Part shown: positions 1-8,204 of the stretch, piece by piece
Layout: the number at the start of each line of letters is the position of its first letter
How positions within the stretch are numbered: the first letter of the stretch is position 1
Assembly: GCA_013791955.1 (NCBI GenBank)
Contig: VMSW01000007.1
Span: 124,001 to 188,000 of the forward strand
DNA length: 64,000 bases
Source: Propionicimonas sp.
GTDB lineage: Bacteria > Actinomycetota > Actinomycetes > Propionibacteriales > Propionibacteriaceae
Reading direction: 5' to 3'
Translations under genes and position numbers: made by a program
Notes under the pieces: model-generated
Told to the model about the DNA's origin: nothing
What the model saw: the letters and a program-made list of their open reading frames with translations, nothing else
Databases searched by the model: none

Positions 1-2576
1 CAACCGGTAGCAACTACCAGTTGGTTTCGGCTGATATTGGCAAGGTCATTTCGGTGCGGGTGCTCGGCAGCCTGGCTGGCTACTACGACGGTCTGGACGT
101 CTCCGAACCGAGCGCAGCAGTGGCCGCAGCGACCTTCTCTGCTCCGGCTTCGGTCGCCGTGACTGGCGATGCCGCTGTCGGTGAGACGCTTCAGGTGGCC
201 GCGGCCACTTGGACGCCGACTCCGGACGCTTTCAGCTATCGCTGGCTCCGTGATGGGGTAGTGATCAGTGGTGCGACTTCGTCGTCCTACGCCCTGGTTG
301 CCGATGACCTGGCCAAGGTGGTCACGGTTGAGGTGACCGCGGTCAAGACCGGCTACACCGATTTGGTCCTGACCTCGGCCGACGGCGACCCGGTGGCGGC
401 TAGCGCCTTCACTGCTGATGTTCCGACGATCAGTGGCAACGCGGTGGTCGATTCGACGCTGACTGCTCATGCGGGCACTTGGGCACCGACCCCGACCTCG
501 CTGACTTGTGCGTGGCTGGCCGACGGTGTGGCCATTGACGGCGCCACCGATGCCACCTTCGTGGTGACCGCAGCCGAGGCTGGCAAGGCGATCACCGTCG
601 AGGTGAGCGGCGCCAAGGGCGGCTATGCCGATAAGACGGTGACCTCAGCGGCTACTGCCACGGTTGCTGCGGCTGAGTTGACTGGTCCGGACGAGGTGAG
701 TGTTGCTGGCAGCTTCGTGGTTGGTCAGACGCTGACCGCTGATGCGGGTACCTGGACTCCGGCTCCGGTTGGGGTTGGCTACCAGTGGCTGCGGGCCGGT
801 GTGGCCATCGATGGTGCGACTGATGCCGCCTATGAGCTCACTGCTGCTGATGCGGGCAAGATCATTACGGTCAAGGTGACTGCGGCCAAGGTTGGCTATC
901 GCACCGTGACGCTGCGCTCGGTGGCTGCCGATCCAGTGGCCGCAGCCAGCTTCGTCCCCGCGACCCCAGTGATCAGTGGCACCGCCACGGTCGGCTCCAC
1001 CCTGACCGCCGAGGTCGGCACTTGGGCGCCGGTTCCGTCCGCTCTGGCCTACCAATGGCGCCGGGACGGCAGGGCGATCGAAGATGCGACCTCGGAAACC
1101 TATGAGGTGAGCTTGGCTGATGTCGGCAAGGCGATCACCGTCTCGGTGACCGGCAGCGCCGTTGGCTATGCCGACGAAACCGCGACCTCGGATCCCACCT
1201 CGCTGGTGCCAGCAGGCACCTTCACTGGGCCAGCCGAGATCATGGTGAATGGCGACCTGATCGTCGGGGAGACGCTGAGCGCTGACGTCGGTAGCTGGAG
1301 CCCGACTCCGGACTCCTTCAGCTACCAGTGGCTGCGTGGTGGAGAGCCGATCAAGGGCGCAACCGAGGCCACCCGCAAACTGACCGGTGTCGATGACGGT
1401 GCGCAGATCACCGTCGAGGTAACGGCATCGAGGTACGGCTACGAAGATCTGAGCCGCACCTCGACCGCCGGCGGCACGGTAGCAAAGGGCAATCTCGTCA
1501 CTGAGGTGCCGACGATCGTCGGTCAGGGCCAGGTCGGCCGAACGCTGACCGCCAACCCGGGCAACTGGACGCCAACCCCGGAGTCGTGGAGCTACCAGTG
1601 GTTCCGCGATGGTGTGGCCATTTACGGGGAGACCGGGGCGACCTACCTGCTGACGACCGACGACATCAACGCCAGCATCACGGTGGAAGTGTCGGGCACG
1701 CTGGCGGGTTACAACACCTCCGCATTGGTGGAGTCTGACCCGGTGGCGGTAGACCCGGCTGGTCGCTTCGACACTCCCGAGGACATCACGGTGGCCGGGG
1801 CGTTCGCTGTCGGCAACACGCTCTCCGCGTCCGCAGGCACGTGGACTCCGGCGGCCGAAAGCTACGGCTACCAGTGGTTGCGCTCCGGCGTCGCCATTGA
1901 CGGTGCTACTGCCAGCACCTACCGCTTGGCCGCCGCCGATTTGGGCAAGGTGGTCACGGTCAAGGTGACTGGCGCCAAGGCCGGCTACGTCACAGCTTCG
2001 GTGCGCTCCTCTGCTCCGTCGGCAGTGGGCGCTGGTAGCTTCGCTGCCGGCCACCCGGTCTTGGGCGGAATTCCGCGGATTGGCCAGGTCCTTACCGTCA
2101 GTGCCGGTTCGTGGTCGCCGACGCCAGCGACCCTGACCTACCAGTGGTACCGCTCTGGCAGCCCGATCAGGGGCGCGGTCGGCACCAGCTATCGGGTGGT
2201 GGCAGCGGATGTCTGGAAGACCATCACGGTTTCGGTCACCGCTCGGCTGGACGGCTACGCCCAGACCAGCGTCATCTCGAACGCGTCGACGGCAGTGCCG
2301 CTGGGCGTGCTGGCCGGTCCGAACCCGAGCATCTCGGGCAAGGTGAAGGTCAAGAAGAAGCTGACCGCGAAGATCGGCACCTGGTCGCCCAAGCCCGATC
2401 GGATCACCTACCAGTGGTACCGCTCAGGCAAGGTCATCAAGAAGGCCACCAAGGCCACCTACAAGCTGACCAAGTCCGATAAGTGCAAGAAGATCACCGA
2501 GAAGGTGACTGTGGTCAAGGCCGGTTACGCCACCCGAGTGGTGATCTCCAAGAGCACCGCCAAGGTGAAGAAGTAG
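1..2576 (+). CDS. Secreted Ig-like tandem-repeat protein, C-terminal part
   Basis: The frame is open to the window edge, so the 5' end is missing; the TTG at 21 lies inside a repeat and is not a start. The visible part holds one partial and nine full modules of about 90 residues. Each carries a W-x-P-x-P motif followed by YQWLRDG, an AT-xYxL stretch, GKxITVxVTG and a Gly-Tyr end, an Ig-like beta-sandwich signature common in actinobacterial surface proteins. Modules alternate between two types. The last is strongly lysine-rich (KVKVKKK near its start, KSTAKVKK at the end) and has no sortase motif or membrane anchor. Probable extracellular or wall-associated stalk; the catalytic or binding part, if any, is outside the window. 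A strong terminator follows directly. Confidence 0.85.
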   Translation, partial: TGSNYQLVSADIGKVISVRVLGSLAGYYDGLDVSEPSAAVAAATFSAPASVAVTGDAAVGETLQVAAATWTPTPDAFSYRWLRDGVVISGATSSSYALVADDLAKVVTVEVTAVKTGYTDLVLTSADGDPVAASAFTADVPTISGNAVVDSTLTAHAGTWAPTPTSLTCAWLADGVAIDGATDATFVVTAAEAGKAITVEVSGAKGGYADKTVTSAATATVAAAELTGPDEVSVAGSFVVGQTLTADAGTWTPAPVGVGYQWLRAGVAIDGATDAAYELTAADAGKIITVKVTAAKVGYRTVTLRSVAADPVAAASFVPATPVISGTATVGSTLTAEVGTWAPVPSALAYQWRRDGRAIEDATSETYEVSLADVGKAITVSVTGSAVGYADETATSDPTSLVPAGTFTGPAEIMVNGDLIVGETLSADVGSWSPTPDSFSYQWLRGGEPIKGATEATRKLTGVDDGAQITVEVTASRYGYEDLSRTSTAGGTVAKGNLVTEVPTIVGQGQVGRTLTANPGNWTPTPESWSYQWFRDGVAIYGETGATYLLTTDDINASITVEVSGTLAGYNTSALVESDPVAVDPAGRFDTPEDITVAGAFAVGNTLSASAGTWTPAAESYGYQWLRSGVAIDGATASTYRLAAADLGKVVTVKVTGAKAGYVTASVRSSAPSAVGAGSFAAGHPVLGGIPRIGQVLTVSAGSWSPTPATLTYQWYRSGSPIRGAVGTSYRVVAADVWKTITVSVTARLDGYAQTSVISNASTAVPLGVLAGPNPSISGKVKVKKKLTAKIGTWSPKPDRITYQWYRSGKVIKKATKATYKLTKSDKCKKITEKVTVVKAGYATRVVISKSTAKVKK

Positions 2577-2598
2577 ATCACTGCTGGATACCGACCGG

Positions 2599-2634
2599 CC
2601 CCGGACCCGCCCAGTTGGGCGGGTCCGGGGTTTT
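2599..2634 (+). terminator. Rho-independent terminator of the Ig-repeat gene
   Basis: A perfect 14-base-pair stem (CCCCGGACCCGCCC with its complement at 2617-2630), an AGTT loop and then TTTT. It lies 22 bases after the stop codon of the Ig-repeat gene. Confidence 0.9.
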
Positions 2635-2692
2635 CCCCGGTTTGGGCCTTAGCTGAGGTCCAAAACCGGTGCCCGCTCAATAGGGTGGAGAC

Positions 2693-3475
2693 ATGTCCGA
2701 GAACACCAATGAGGAAAGCCAGGCTCCAGCCTGGGAGGAATCAACCCCCACCGATGCTGCCCCGGTAGAACCGGCGGCGGACTTCCTGAGCCTCGATGAG
2801 CAAGAGCCGCCTGCGGCCCCGTCCCCTGATTTGGAGGCCGCGGACGCACCAGTGGCCGCCACCCCCATCGCTGGGCCCGACGAGCTGAACTTGGCCGACC
2901 CGCAGCAGGTGGCCCAGGTCACCTACGGCCAGACCCAGCAGGCTTACGAGCAGCCGCAACCCCAGCAGCAGCCCTATGCGCCGCAGCAGCCGTACGCACC
3001 GCAGCAGCCGTACGCACCGCAGCAGCCGTACGCACCGCAGCAGCCGTATGCACCGCAGCAGCCATACGCGCAGGCGCCTCAGCAGGGCTACCAGCCCGGG
3101 TATGCCCCGGTGCCGGCGACCACTGGCTATTCGACCCTCCGTTGGGAAGAAGAGAACACCTGGGCTGCCGCCGCGCATTGGTCAGCGCTGGTGGCCAGCC
3201 TCGTCGGGCTGGGCTTCGCCGGTCCGCTGCTGGTTTACCTGATCAAGGGTCCGGAGAGCCCGCGGGTCAAGGCAGCAGCCGCCGAATCGCTGAACTTCGA
3301 GATCACTTTCATCATTGCGATGCTCGCTTCGTTGGTGGCGATGATCGTGATCGTTGGCTTCGTCACGATATTCGTCTTCCCGATTGTGTGGCTGGTGCTG
3401 CGGATCGTTGCTTCGGTGGCAGCCGCTAGGGGCGAGGACTACCGCTATCCGTTCGCGATTCGCCTAGTGAGCTGA
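2693..3475 (+). CDS. DUF4870 family membrane protein with Pro/Gln-rich N-terminus
   Basis: 260 residues. The first 80 or so are acidic and Ala/Pro-rich. They are followed by a cytoplasmic-type tail with six PYAPQQ repeats at residues 92-127. The C-terminal 100 residues match DUF4870: a hydrophobic helix (WSALVASLVGLGFAGPLLVY), a conserved region around KAAAAESLNFEITF and two more helices. Function unknown; such proteins are small actinobacterial membrane proteins with low-complexity N-termini. A TAGGGT box at 2681-2686 ends 6 bases before the ATG, so the mRNA is probably leaderless. The GGAG at 2687-2690 could instead act as a ribosome site. Confidence 0.85.
   Translation: MSENTNEESQAPAWEESTPTDAAPVEPAADFLSLDEQEPPAAPSPDLEAADAPVAATPIAGPDELNLADPQQVAQVTYGQTQQAYEQPQPQQQPYAPQQPYAPQQPYAPQQPYAPQQPYAPQQPYAQAPQQGYQPGYAPVPATTGYSTLRWEEENTWAAAAHWSALVASLVGLGFAGPLLVYLIKGPESPRVKAAAAESLNFEITFIIAMLASLVAMIVIVGFVTIFVFPIVWLVLRIVASVAAARGEDYRYPFAIRLVS
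2966..3070 (+). repeat. 18-bp in-frame tandem repeat coding QQPYAP
   Basis: About six copies of an 18-base unit (CAGCAGCCGTACGCACCG, with third-position variants in the first and last copies). The central copies are identical, so copy number could change by slippage without shifting the frame. Confidence 0.9.
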
Positions 3476-3517
3476 ACTCGGTCACAACCGGGCCAGCCGC
3501 GCCGATAGACTGGGCGC

Positions 3518-4975
3518 GTGCTGAGCCCGGTTGACGACTCCTACTGCGACGACCCGGGACCTCGCGACGCTTGCGGCGTCTTCGGAGTGTGGGCGCCAGG
3601 CGAAGAAGTAGCCAAACTCACCTACTTCGGGCTGTACGCCCTGCAGCACCGCGGCCAGGAGTCAGCTGGCATGGCGGTCAGCAATGGTGAGCGGATCATG
3701 GTCTTCAAAGACATGGGCCTGGTCTCCCAAGTCTTCAATGAATCAACCTTGAATTCCCTGTCTGGGCACATGGCGGTCGGCCACTGCCGCTACTCCACCA
3801 CCGGAGCCAGTACCTGGAGCAATGCTCAGCCGACCTTCCGCGGCACCCCCGATTACGGCATCGCGCTGGCTCACAACGGCAATCTGACCAATACCGATGA
3901 GTTGCAGGAATGGCTGGAGACCTCCGCCGAGGCCCCTGAGGTGCCTCGCAAAGACAAGATGGACTCCACCTCCGATACCGCTTTGGTGACCGCGCTGCTC
4001 ACCGTCCATGGCGGCAACGGTTTGCGCGAAGCGGCCCTGGAAGTGCTGCCGCGGTTGCGCGGCGCCTTCTGCCTGGTTTTCAGCAATGAGCACACCCTGT
4101 TTGCCGCGCGTGACCCGCAAGGTATTCACCCGCTGGTGCTGGGCCGGCTCGCGAACGGCTGGGTGGTCGCCAGCGAAACCGCTGCCCTGGACATCATTGG
4201 TGCCAGTCTGATTCGCGAGGTCGAGCCCGGCGAGCTGGTCTCGGTGGACGCCTCCGGGCTGAGTAGCGTCCGATTCGCCGAAGCCGACCCCAAGGGCTGC
4301 CTGTTTGAGTATGTCTACCTGGCCCGCCCTGACACCCTGATTTCTGGGCGCCGCGTGCATGCGGTGCGGGTCGAGATCGGCCGCACGCTCGCCCTCGAGT
4401 ACCCGGTCGATGCCGACATGGTGATTCCCACCCCGGAATCGGGCACCCCATCGGCGATCGGCTATGCCGAGGCTTCCGGAATCCCGTTCGGCCTGGGCCT
4501 GGTGAAGAACTCCTATGTCGGGCGGACGTTCATTCAGCCATCGCAGACGATTCGCCAGCTGGGCATCCGGCTGAAGCTAAACCCGATCCGCGACGTGATC
4601 GAGGGCAAGCGGTTAGTGGTGGTCGACGACTCGATCGTGCGGGGCAATACCCAGCGGGCGCTGGTGAAGATGTTGCGCGAAGCCGGTGCTGCCGAAGTGC
4701 ACGTCCGAATCGCGTCCCCGCCGGTGCAATGGCCATGCTTCTACGGCATCGATTTCGCCACGAGGGCCGAGCTGATCGCTCCCGGGCTGAGCGTCGATGA
4801 GATCTGCCGCTCGCTGGGGGCCGATTCGCTCGGCTACATCAGTATCGAGGGCCTCACCGCGTCAACGGGCGTCTCCGGGAAGAAGCTGTGCCGGGCCTGC
4901 TTCGACGGGCACTACCCGGTGCCGGTTCCGGCTGACCGGGCCCAGGAGATGGGATTGGAGAACACCATTGGCTGA
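3518..4975 (+). CDS. purF: Amidophosphoribosyltransferase
   Basis: First committed step of purine synthesis: PRPP plus glutamine to phosphoribosylamine. 485 residues. Residues 1-18 form a short propeptide; Cys19 in DACGVFG would be the N-terminal nucleophile of the glutamine amidotransferase domain after cleavage. The PRPP loop VVVDDSIVRGNT lies in the C-terminal phosphoribosyltransferase domain. Cysteines in KGCLFEY, WPCFYG and LCRACFDG match the four 4Fe-4S ligands of the Bacillus-type enzyme, so an oxygen-sensitive cluster is likely. Start GTG at 3518; TAGACT at 3506-3511 ends 6 bases before it, pointing to a leaderless mRNA. purM overlaps its 3' end, so the two are co-transcribed. Confidence 0.97.
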   Translation: MLSPVDDSYCDDPGPRDACGVFGVWAPGEEVAKLTYFGLYALQHRGQESAGMAVSNGERIMVFKDMGLVSQVFNESTLNSLSGHMAVGHCRYSTTGASTWSNAQPTFRGTPDYGIALAHNGNLTNTDELQEWLETSAEAPEVPRKDKMDSTSDTALVTALLTVHGGNGLREAALEVLPRLRGAFCLVFSNEHTLFAARDPQGIHPLVLGRLANGWVVASETAALDIIGASLIREVEPGELVSVDASGLSSVRFAEADPKGCLFEYVYLARPDTLISGRRVHAVRVEIGRTLALEYPVDADMVIPTPESGTPSAIGYAEASGIPFGLGLVKNSYVGRTFIQPSQTIRQLGIRLKLNPIRDVIEGKRLVVVDDSIVRGNTQRALVKMLREAGAAEVHVRIASPPVQWPCFYGIDFATRAELIAPGLSVDEICRSLGADSLGYISIEGLTASTGVSGKKLCRACFDGHYPVPVPADRAQEMGLENTIG

Positions 4976-6029
4976 GCAGAGTGCCTATGCCGCGGCTGGC
5001 GTCGACATCGAGGCCGGTGATCGCGCCGTTGAGCTGATGAAGGACGCAGTGGCGCGCAGTCACCGTCCGGAGGTGCTCGGTGGCCTTGGTGGCTTTGCCG
5101 GTTTCTTCGACGCCTCGGCGTTGGCGAAGTATCGGCACCCGGTGTTGGCCACCTCCACCGACGGCGTGGGCACCAAAGTTGCCATCGCCGGCGCTATGGG
5201 GGTCTATGACACCATCGGCTGGGATCTGATCGGCATGCTGGTTGATGACTTGGTAGTGACCGGCGCTGAGCCGCTGTTCGTCACCGACTACATCGCCTGC
5301 GGCAAGGTCTACCCCGAGCGCATCGCCGCGATCGTGGGTGGTGTTGCCGCCGCCTGTACGGCTGCCGGAGCTGCCCTGCTGGGCGGAGAGACCGCTGAAC
5401 ACCCTGGCCTGCTCGGCAGCGAGGAGTTCGACATGGCCGGGGCCACCACTGGTGTGGTGGAATTCGACGAGATCCTCGGCCCTGATCGGGTCGTCGGTGG
5501 CGATGTGGCCCTGGCCCTGGCGTCCTCTGGTTTGCACTCCAATGGCTACTCGTTGGTGCGTCAGGTGTTCGCGTCCGCTGGCTGGGAACTGACCCGCGAG
5601 GTGCCGGAGTTCGGCCGGGCTTTGGGCGAGGAACTACTGACTCCGACCAGGGTGTATGCGCGTGACCTACTCGCAGTCATCCGGGCGGTTGAGGTGCATG
5701 CGATCAGCCACATCACCGGTGGTGGTCTGGCTAACAATCTGGTGCGGGTGCTCCCGGCAGGCGTGCAGGTGGAGATCGATCGGGGCACTTGGACCCCGCC
5801 AGCGGTCTTCGACCTTGTCCAGCGCTTGGGCGCGGTGTCTCAGCCCGATATTGAGGCCACTCTCAACCAAGGTGTCGGCATGGTGATGATGCTCCCGGAG
5901 AGTTCAGTCGCCGCCGCGCAACAGTCGCTCTCCGCTGCGGGCATCGAATCGTGGGTGGCCGGCTCGGCGACGGCCGTGCCAGGGCCGGTAGCACAGGTCG
6001 ATCTGCGCGGTGCGCACCCGTCCCGCTGA
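4968..6029 (+). CDS. purM: Phosphoribosylformylglycinamidine cyclo-ligase
   Basis: AIR synthetase: ATP-dependent ring closure of FGAM in purine synthesis. 353 residues from a TTG at 4968, eight bases inside the purF end. GGAG at 4957-4960 is a well-placed ribosome site, and the first residues then run into the family motif AGVDIEAGDRAVELMK. An open frame extends further upstream, but only as a shadow of purF. Family motifs seen: STDGVGTKVAIA, the DLIGMLVDDLVVTGAEPLF segment, GGETAEHPG and ITGGGLANNLVRVLP. Length matches the family. Translation is probably coupled to purF. Confidence 0.96.
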   Translation: MAEQSAYAAAGVDIEAGDRAVELMKDAVARSHRPEVLGGLGGFAGFFDASALAKYRHPVLATSTDGVGTKVAIAGAMGVYDTIGWDLIGMLVDDLVVTGAEPLFVTDYIACGKVYPERIAAIVGGVAAACTAAGAALLGGETAEHPGLLGSEEFDMAGATTGVVEFDEILGPDRVVGGDVALALASSGLHSNGYSLVRQVFASAGWELTREVPEFGRALGEELLTPTRVYARDLLAVIRAVEVHAISHITGGGLANNLVRVLPAGVQVEIDRGTWTPPAVFDLVQRLGAVSQPDIEATLNQGVGMVMMLPESSVAAAQQSLSAAGIESWVAGSATAVPGPVAQVDLRGAHPSR

Positions 6030-6138
6030 GGCGGCTCGTCTTTGCGTTGGACCTCCGATTAGGTACCCTAGCCTCACGACGAAACCAGATCATTTACGCG
6101 GCTCGACCGCATGACAGGCGAGGGGGCTGACCCGACCT

Positions 6139-6378
6139 ATGGGGCGCGGCCGTGCTAAAGCGAAGCAGACGAGAGTCGCTCGCGATCTCAAATACCGTTC
6201 CTACTCAACCGACTTCACCTCGCTTGAGCGCGAGTTGCGCGGCGAAGCTGACGGTGTAGAGCCGGAAAAAGTACCGGAAGAGGAGGTTGAAGAGGTTGAG
6301 GATGATCCCTACGCCGACCTCGCCAGCCGCTACTCCGGTGACGATGATCACCCTGGCGTGTTCCGCCAGATCGGCTGA
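6139..6378 (+). CDS. DUF3073 small acidic protein
   Basis: 79 residues beginning MGRGRAKAKQTRVARDLKYR: a basic N-terminus, then a Glu-rich middle (EEEVEEVEDD) and an Asp-rich end. This is the DUF3073 family, restricted to Actinobacteria and usually found beside purM, as here. No function is known; the charge split could suit nucleic-acid or ribosome contact, which is a guess. A purine-rich stretch ending about 10 bases before the ATG (GAGGGGG) serves as ribosome site. TACCCT at 6064-6069 is a possible -10 box in the 109-base gap after purM. Confidence 0.9.
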   Translation: MGRGRAKAKQTRVARDLKYRSYSTDFTSLERELRGEADGVEPEKVPEEEVEEVEDDPYADLASRYSGDDDHPGVFRQIG

Positions 6379-6442
6379 CTTCGCCTGATCCACCTTGAAC
6401 AGGGCCCTTGGGGCCTTGCTTCTTGTTGCGCCCTGCCCGTAC

Positions 6443-6506
6443 TGGGGACGGTTCCTCCGAGCAGCTCAGGGGGACGGTTCCTCCGAGCAGCTCAGGGGGA
6501 CGGTTC
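6443..6506 (+). repeat. 26-bp tandem repeat, first locus (2.5 copies)
   Basis: Units begin at 6443, 6469 and 6495 with GGGGACGGTTCC; the first two continue TCCGAGCAGCTCAG. The spacing is exactly 26 bases and there are no spacers. It is the same unit and orientation as the array at 41545-41687. It lies just beyond the stop of the fructosamine-kinase gene on the opposite strand. Confidence 0.9.
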
Positions 6507-6527
6507 CGCTGGTCCGCGTGTCGGCGT

Positions 6528-7280
6528 TCAGCAGCGTCGGGCGACTTCGACGGCTTGCTCGCCGTAGCCAGCCCCAAACAACACTGTGTGCACCAGTAGT
6601 GGGTGCAGCTGATGCAGCCCGCTCAGGTCGGGCCAGTGGGGCGGCAGGAGGGTGCTGTGTTCGGCGTAGGCGTCGTAGACCTGGGACAGGTACGGCAGGC
6701 CGAACAGCGCCAGCATCGCCAGGTCGGTGATCCGATGCCCGCCTTGGGCGGCCGGGTCGACCAGGGTGGCTGAGGTGGCAGTGAACAGTACGTTGCCTGC
6801 CCACAGGTCGCCATGGATGCGAGCAGGCGGAGCTGGATCGTCGAACTCGCCAGCGTTTAGGCGCTCGGCCACGGCTTCGATGACCCGCAGGCCAGGCGAG
6901 CTCAGGGCGCCAGTGCGGTGGGCGGTGCGGGCGTAGGGAAGCACCCGCTCGGCAGCGTAGAACTCGCCCCAGGATCGGTGGGGACGCAGTGACAGCGGTG
7001 CGTTCCCGATGAAGCCGTCACCATCCCAGCCGTCGGGGCCAATACCGAAGGCGGCGGCCCCGGCGTCGTGGGTGCGAGCGAGCTGCTGACCGAAGGCTCG
7101 GGACGCAGCTGCGCTCGGTCGGACAGTGGCGACGCTGCTCAAGGTGATCGACTCCTCAGTGACGTCCAGCACTTCGGCCACCGGTGCGCCACCCGGAACG
7201 CTCAGCCAGGCCAGTCCGGCGGCCTCGACCGCGAAGAAGCCAGGTGGAGCACCCGGACGTCGCTTGGTGAAGTCGGCCAT
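6528..7280 (-). CDS. Fructosamine kinase family protein
   Basis: 250 residues with the aminoglycoside-phosphotransferase-like fold of fructosamine/ketosamine-3-kinases: N-terminal FTKRRPGAPPGFFAVEAAGL, catalytic loop RIHGDLWAGNVLF (HGD...N) and metal-binding VDPAAQGGHRITDLAML. The family phosphorylates sugars on glycated amines so that they detach spontaneously; the substrate here is unknown. The ATG at 7280 is preceded by TAGCCT (7287-7292) with a 6-base gap, a leaderless pattern. It stands alone between DUF3073 (opposite strand) and a membrane-protein gene; its 3' end abuts the 26-base repeats. Confidence 0.88.
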   Translation of the reverse strand: MADFTKRRPGAPPGFFAVEAAGLAWLSVPGGAPVAEVLDVTEESITLSSVATVRPSAAASRAFGQQLARTHDAGAAAFGIGPDGWDGDGFIGNAPLSLRPHRSWGEFYAAERVLPYARTAHRTGALSSPGLRVIEAVAERLNAGEFDDPAPPARIHGDLWAGNVLFTATSATLVDPAAQGGHRITDLAMLALFGLPYLSQVYDAYAEHSTLLPPHWPDLSGLHQLHPLLVHTVLFGAGYGEQAVEVARRC

Positions 7281-7307
7281 GACCGGAGGCTAACAGGAGC
7301 GCTGGAA

Positions 7308-8204
7308 TCAGCTGGCGGCCCCCCGGGCGCTCAGCAGGCCGGTGAAGAGCAGCGCTGCGGCGGCGGCAGCCAGGGTCAGGGTGGGGGAGACCAGCGGCTG
7401 CTGGGCGAGGTTGAAGAAGACGCTGGCTACCGGCCGCAGAGCGGCTGGGACTGCGGACTCAGCCAGCTGCACCAGTGGGGTCCACCCCGAGGCGAAGGCC
7501 ACTGTGAATAGTCCAACAGCCGCCCCAACCACGATCAGCGCCCGACGTTTGTTCGGCCACAGCACGACAGCCCCGACTCCGCAGAGCAGCGCTAACCAGG
7601 GCAACCAGTTGGCGGCCAACTCCAGACTGCGGTAAGCGCCGCGCGCCTGGCCAACCAGCTGTGGGTCCAGCTCGACCAGCGGCACAGTAGCGGTGATGGT
7701 GGGCAGCCGATCAGCGAAGGGCACCTGAGCGGCGATCAGCCGCTGCTTGGCGGCCTCAGCGAACGGCTGCAGTTGCAGTTGCAGCGCGCCGTCGGTATAG
7801 GCCACCGCGCCCGGCTCGGCAGCCAGGAGTTGGCGCAATTGGGTGTGCGAGATGCGCAGGGTCTGTTCCCAAATGCCAGCGAAGGCATCGGAGGCGACCA
7901 CTGAAGAGACGGTATCGGCCACCACTTGCTGGGCGAAGCGGTTCTCGCCCAGGCTCCCCAGCCGAGTGGTGATGACAGCCGTCACCTTGCCGCTCACCAA
8001 GGATTGAACTTCTGGAGTGCGGGCCAGGCCGGAGTAGCTGGCCACGAAACGGTCGGTGTCACTTAGCTGCGTCCAGGTCCAACCGGCGGCTAGCGAGAGC
8101 GGCGCCAACAACCCAGCCAACACCGCCAAAGTCGCAGCAACCACGCCCCGAGCGCGAACCCCAGCGCTCAGTTCGGCTCGACCGTCTCGGCCAGTTCCAG
8201 CCAT
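7308..8204 (-). CDS. Actinobacterial four-helix membrane protein, unknown function
   Basis: 298 residues. One helix sits near the N-terminus (VVAATLAVLAGLLAPLSLAAGW), followed by a long external part with the motif WTQLSDTDRFVASYSGLA, then three C-terminal helices separated by short basic loops. This outline recurs in uncharacterised actinobacterial membrane proteins. The start at 8204 overlaps the end of the ABC-F gene by 37 bases, so the two are co-transcribed; I found no better start codon nearer the first helix. No enzymatic motif visible. Confidence 0.75.
   Translation of the reverse strand: MAGTGRDGRAELSAGVRARGVVAATLAVLAGLLAPLSLAAGWTWTQLSDTDRFVASYSGLARTPEVQSLVSGKVTAVITTRLGSLGENRFAQQVVADTVSSVVASDAFAGIWEQTLRISHTQLRQLLAAEPGAVAYTDGALQLQLQPFAEAAKQRLIAAQVPFADRLPTITATVPLVELDPQLVGQARGAYRSLELAANWLPWLALLCGVGAVVLWPNKRRALIVVGAAVGLFTVAFASGWTPLVQLAESAVPAALRPVASVFFNLAQQPLVSPTLTLAAAAAALLFTGLLSARGAAS

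Noticed and set aside
645-2054. 469-codon minus-strand open frame inside the Ig-repeat gene
   Set aside because: Antisense to a clear repeat-coding frame; composition follows codon bias of the plus strand and no domain is visible.
4797-4967. Longer N-terminus for purM
   Set aside because: This stretch is out-of-frame purF sequence; the TTG at 4968 has a ribosome site and fits the family start.
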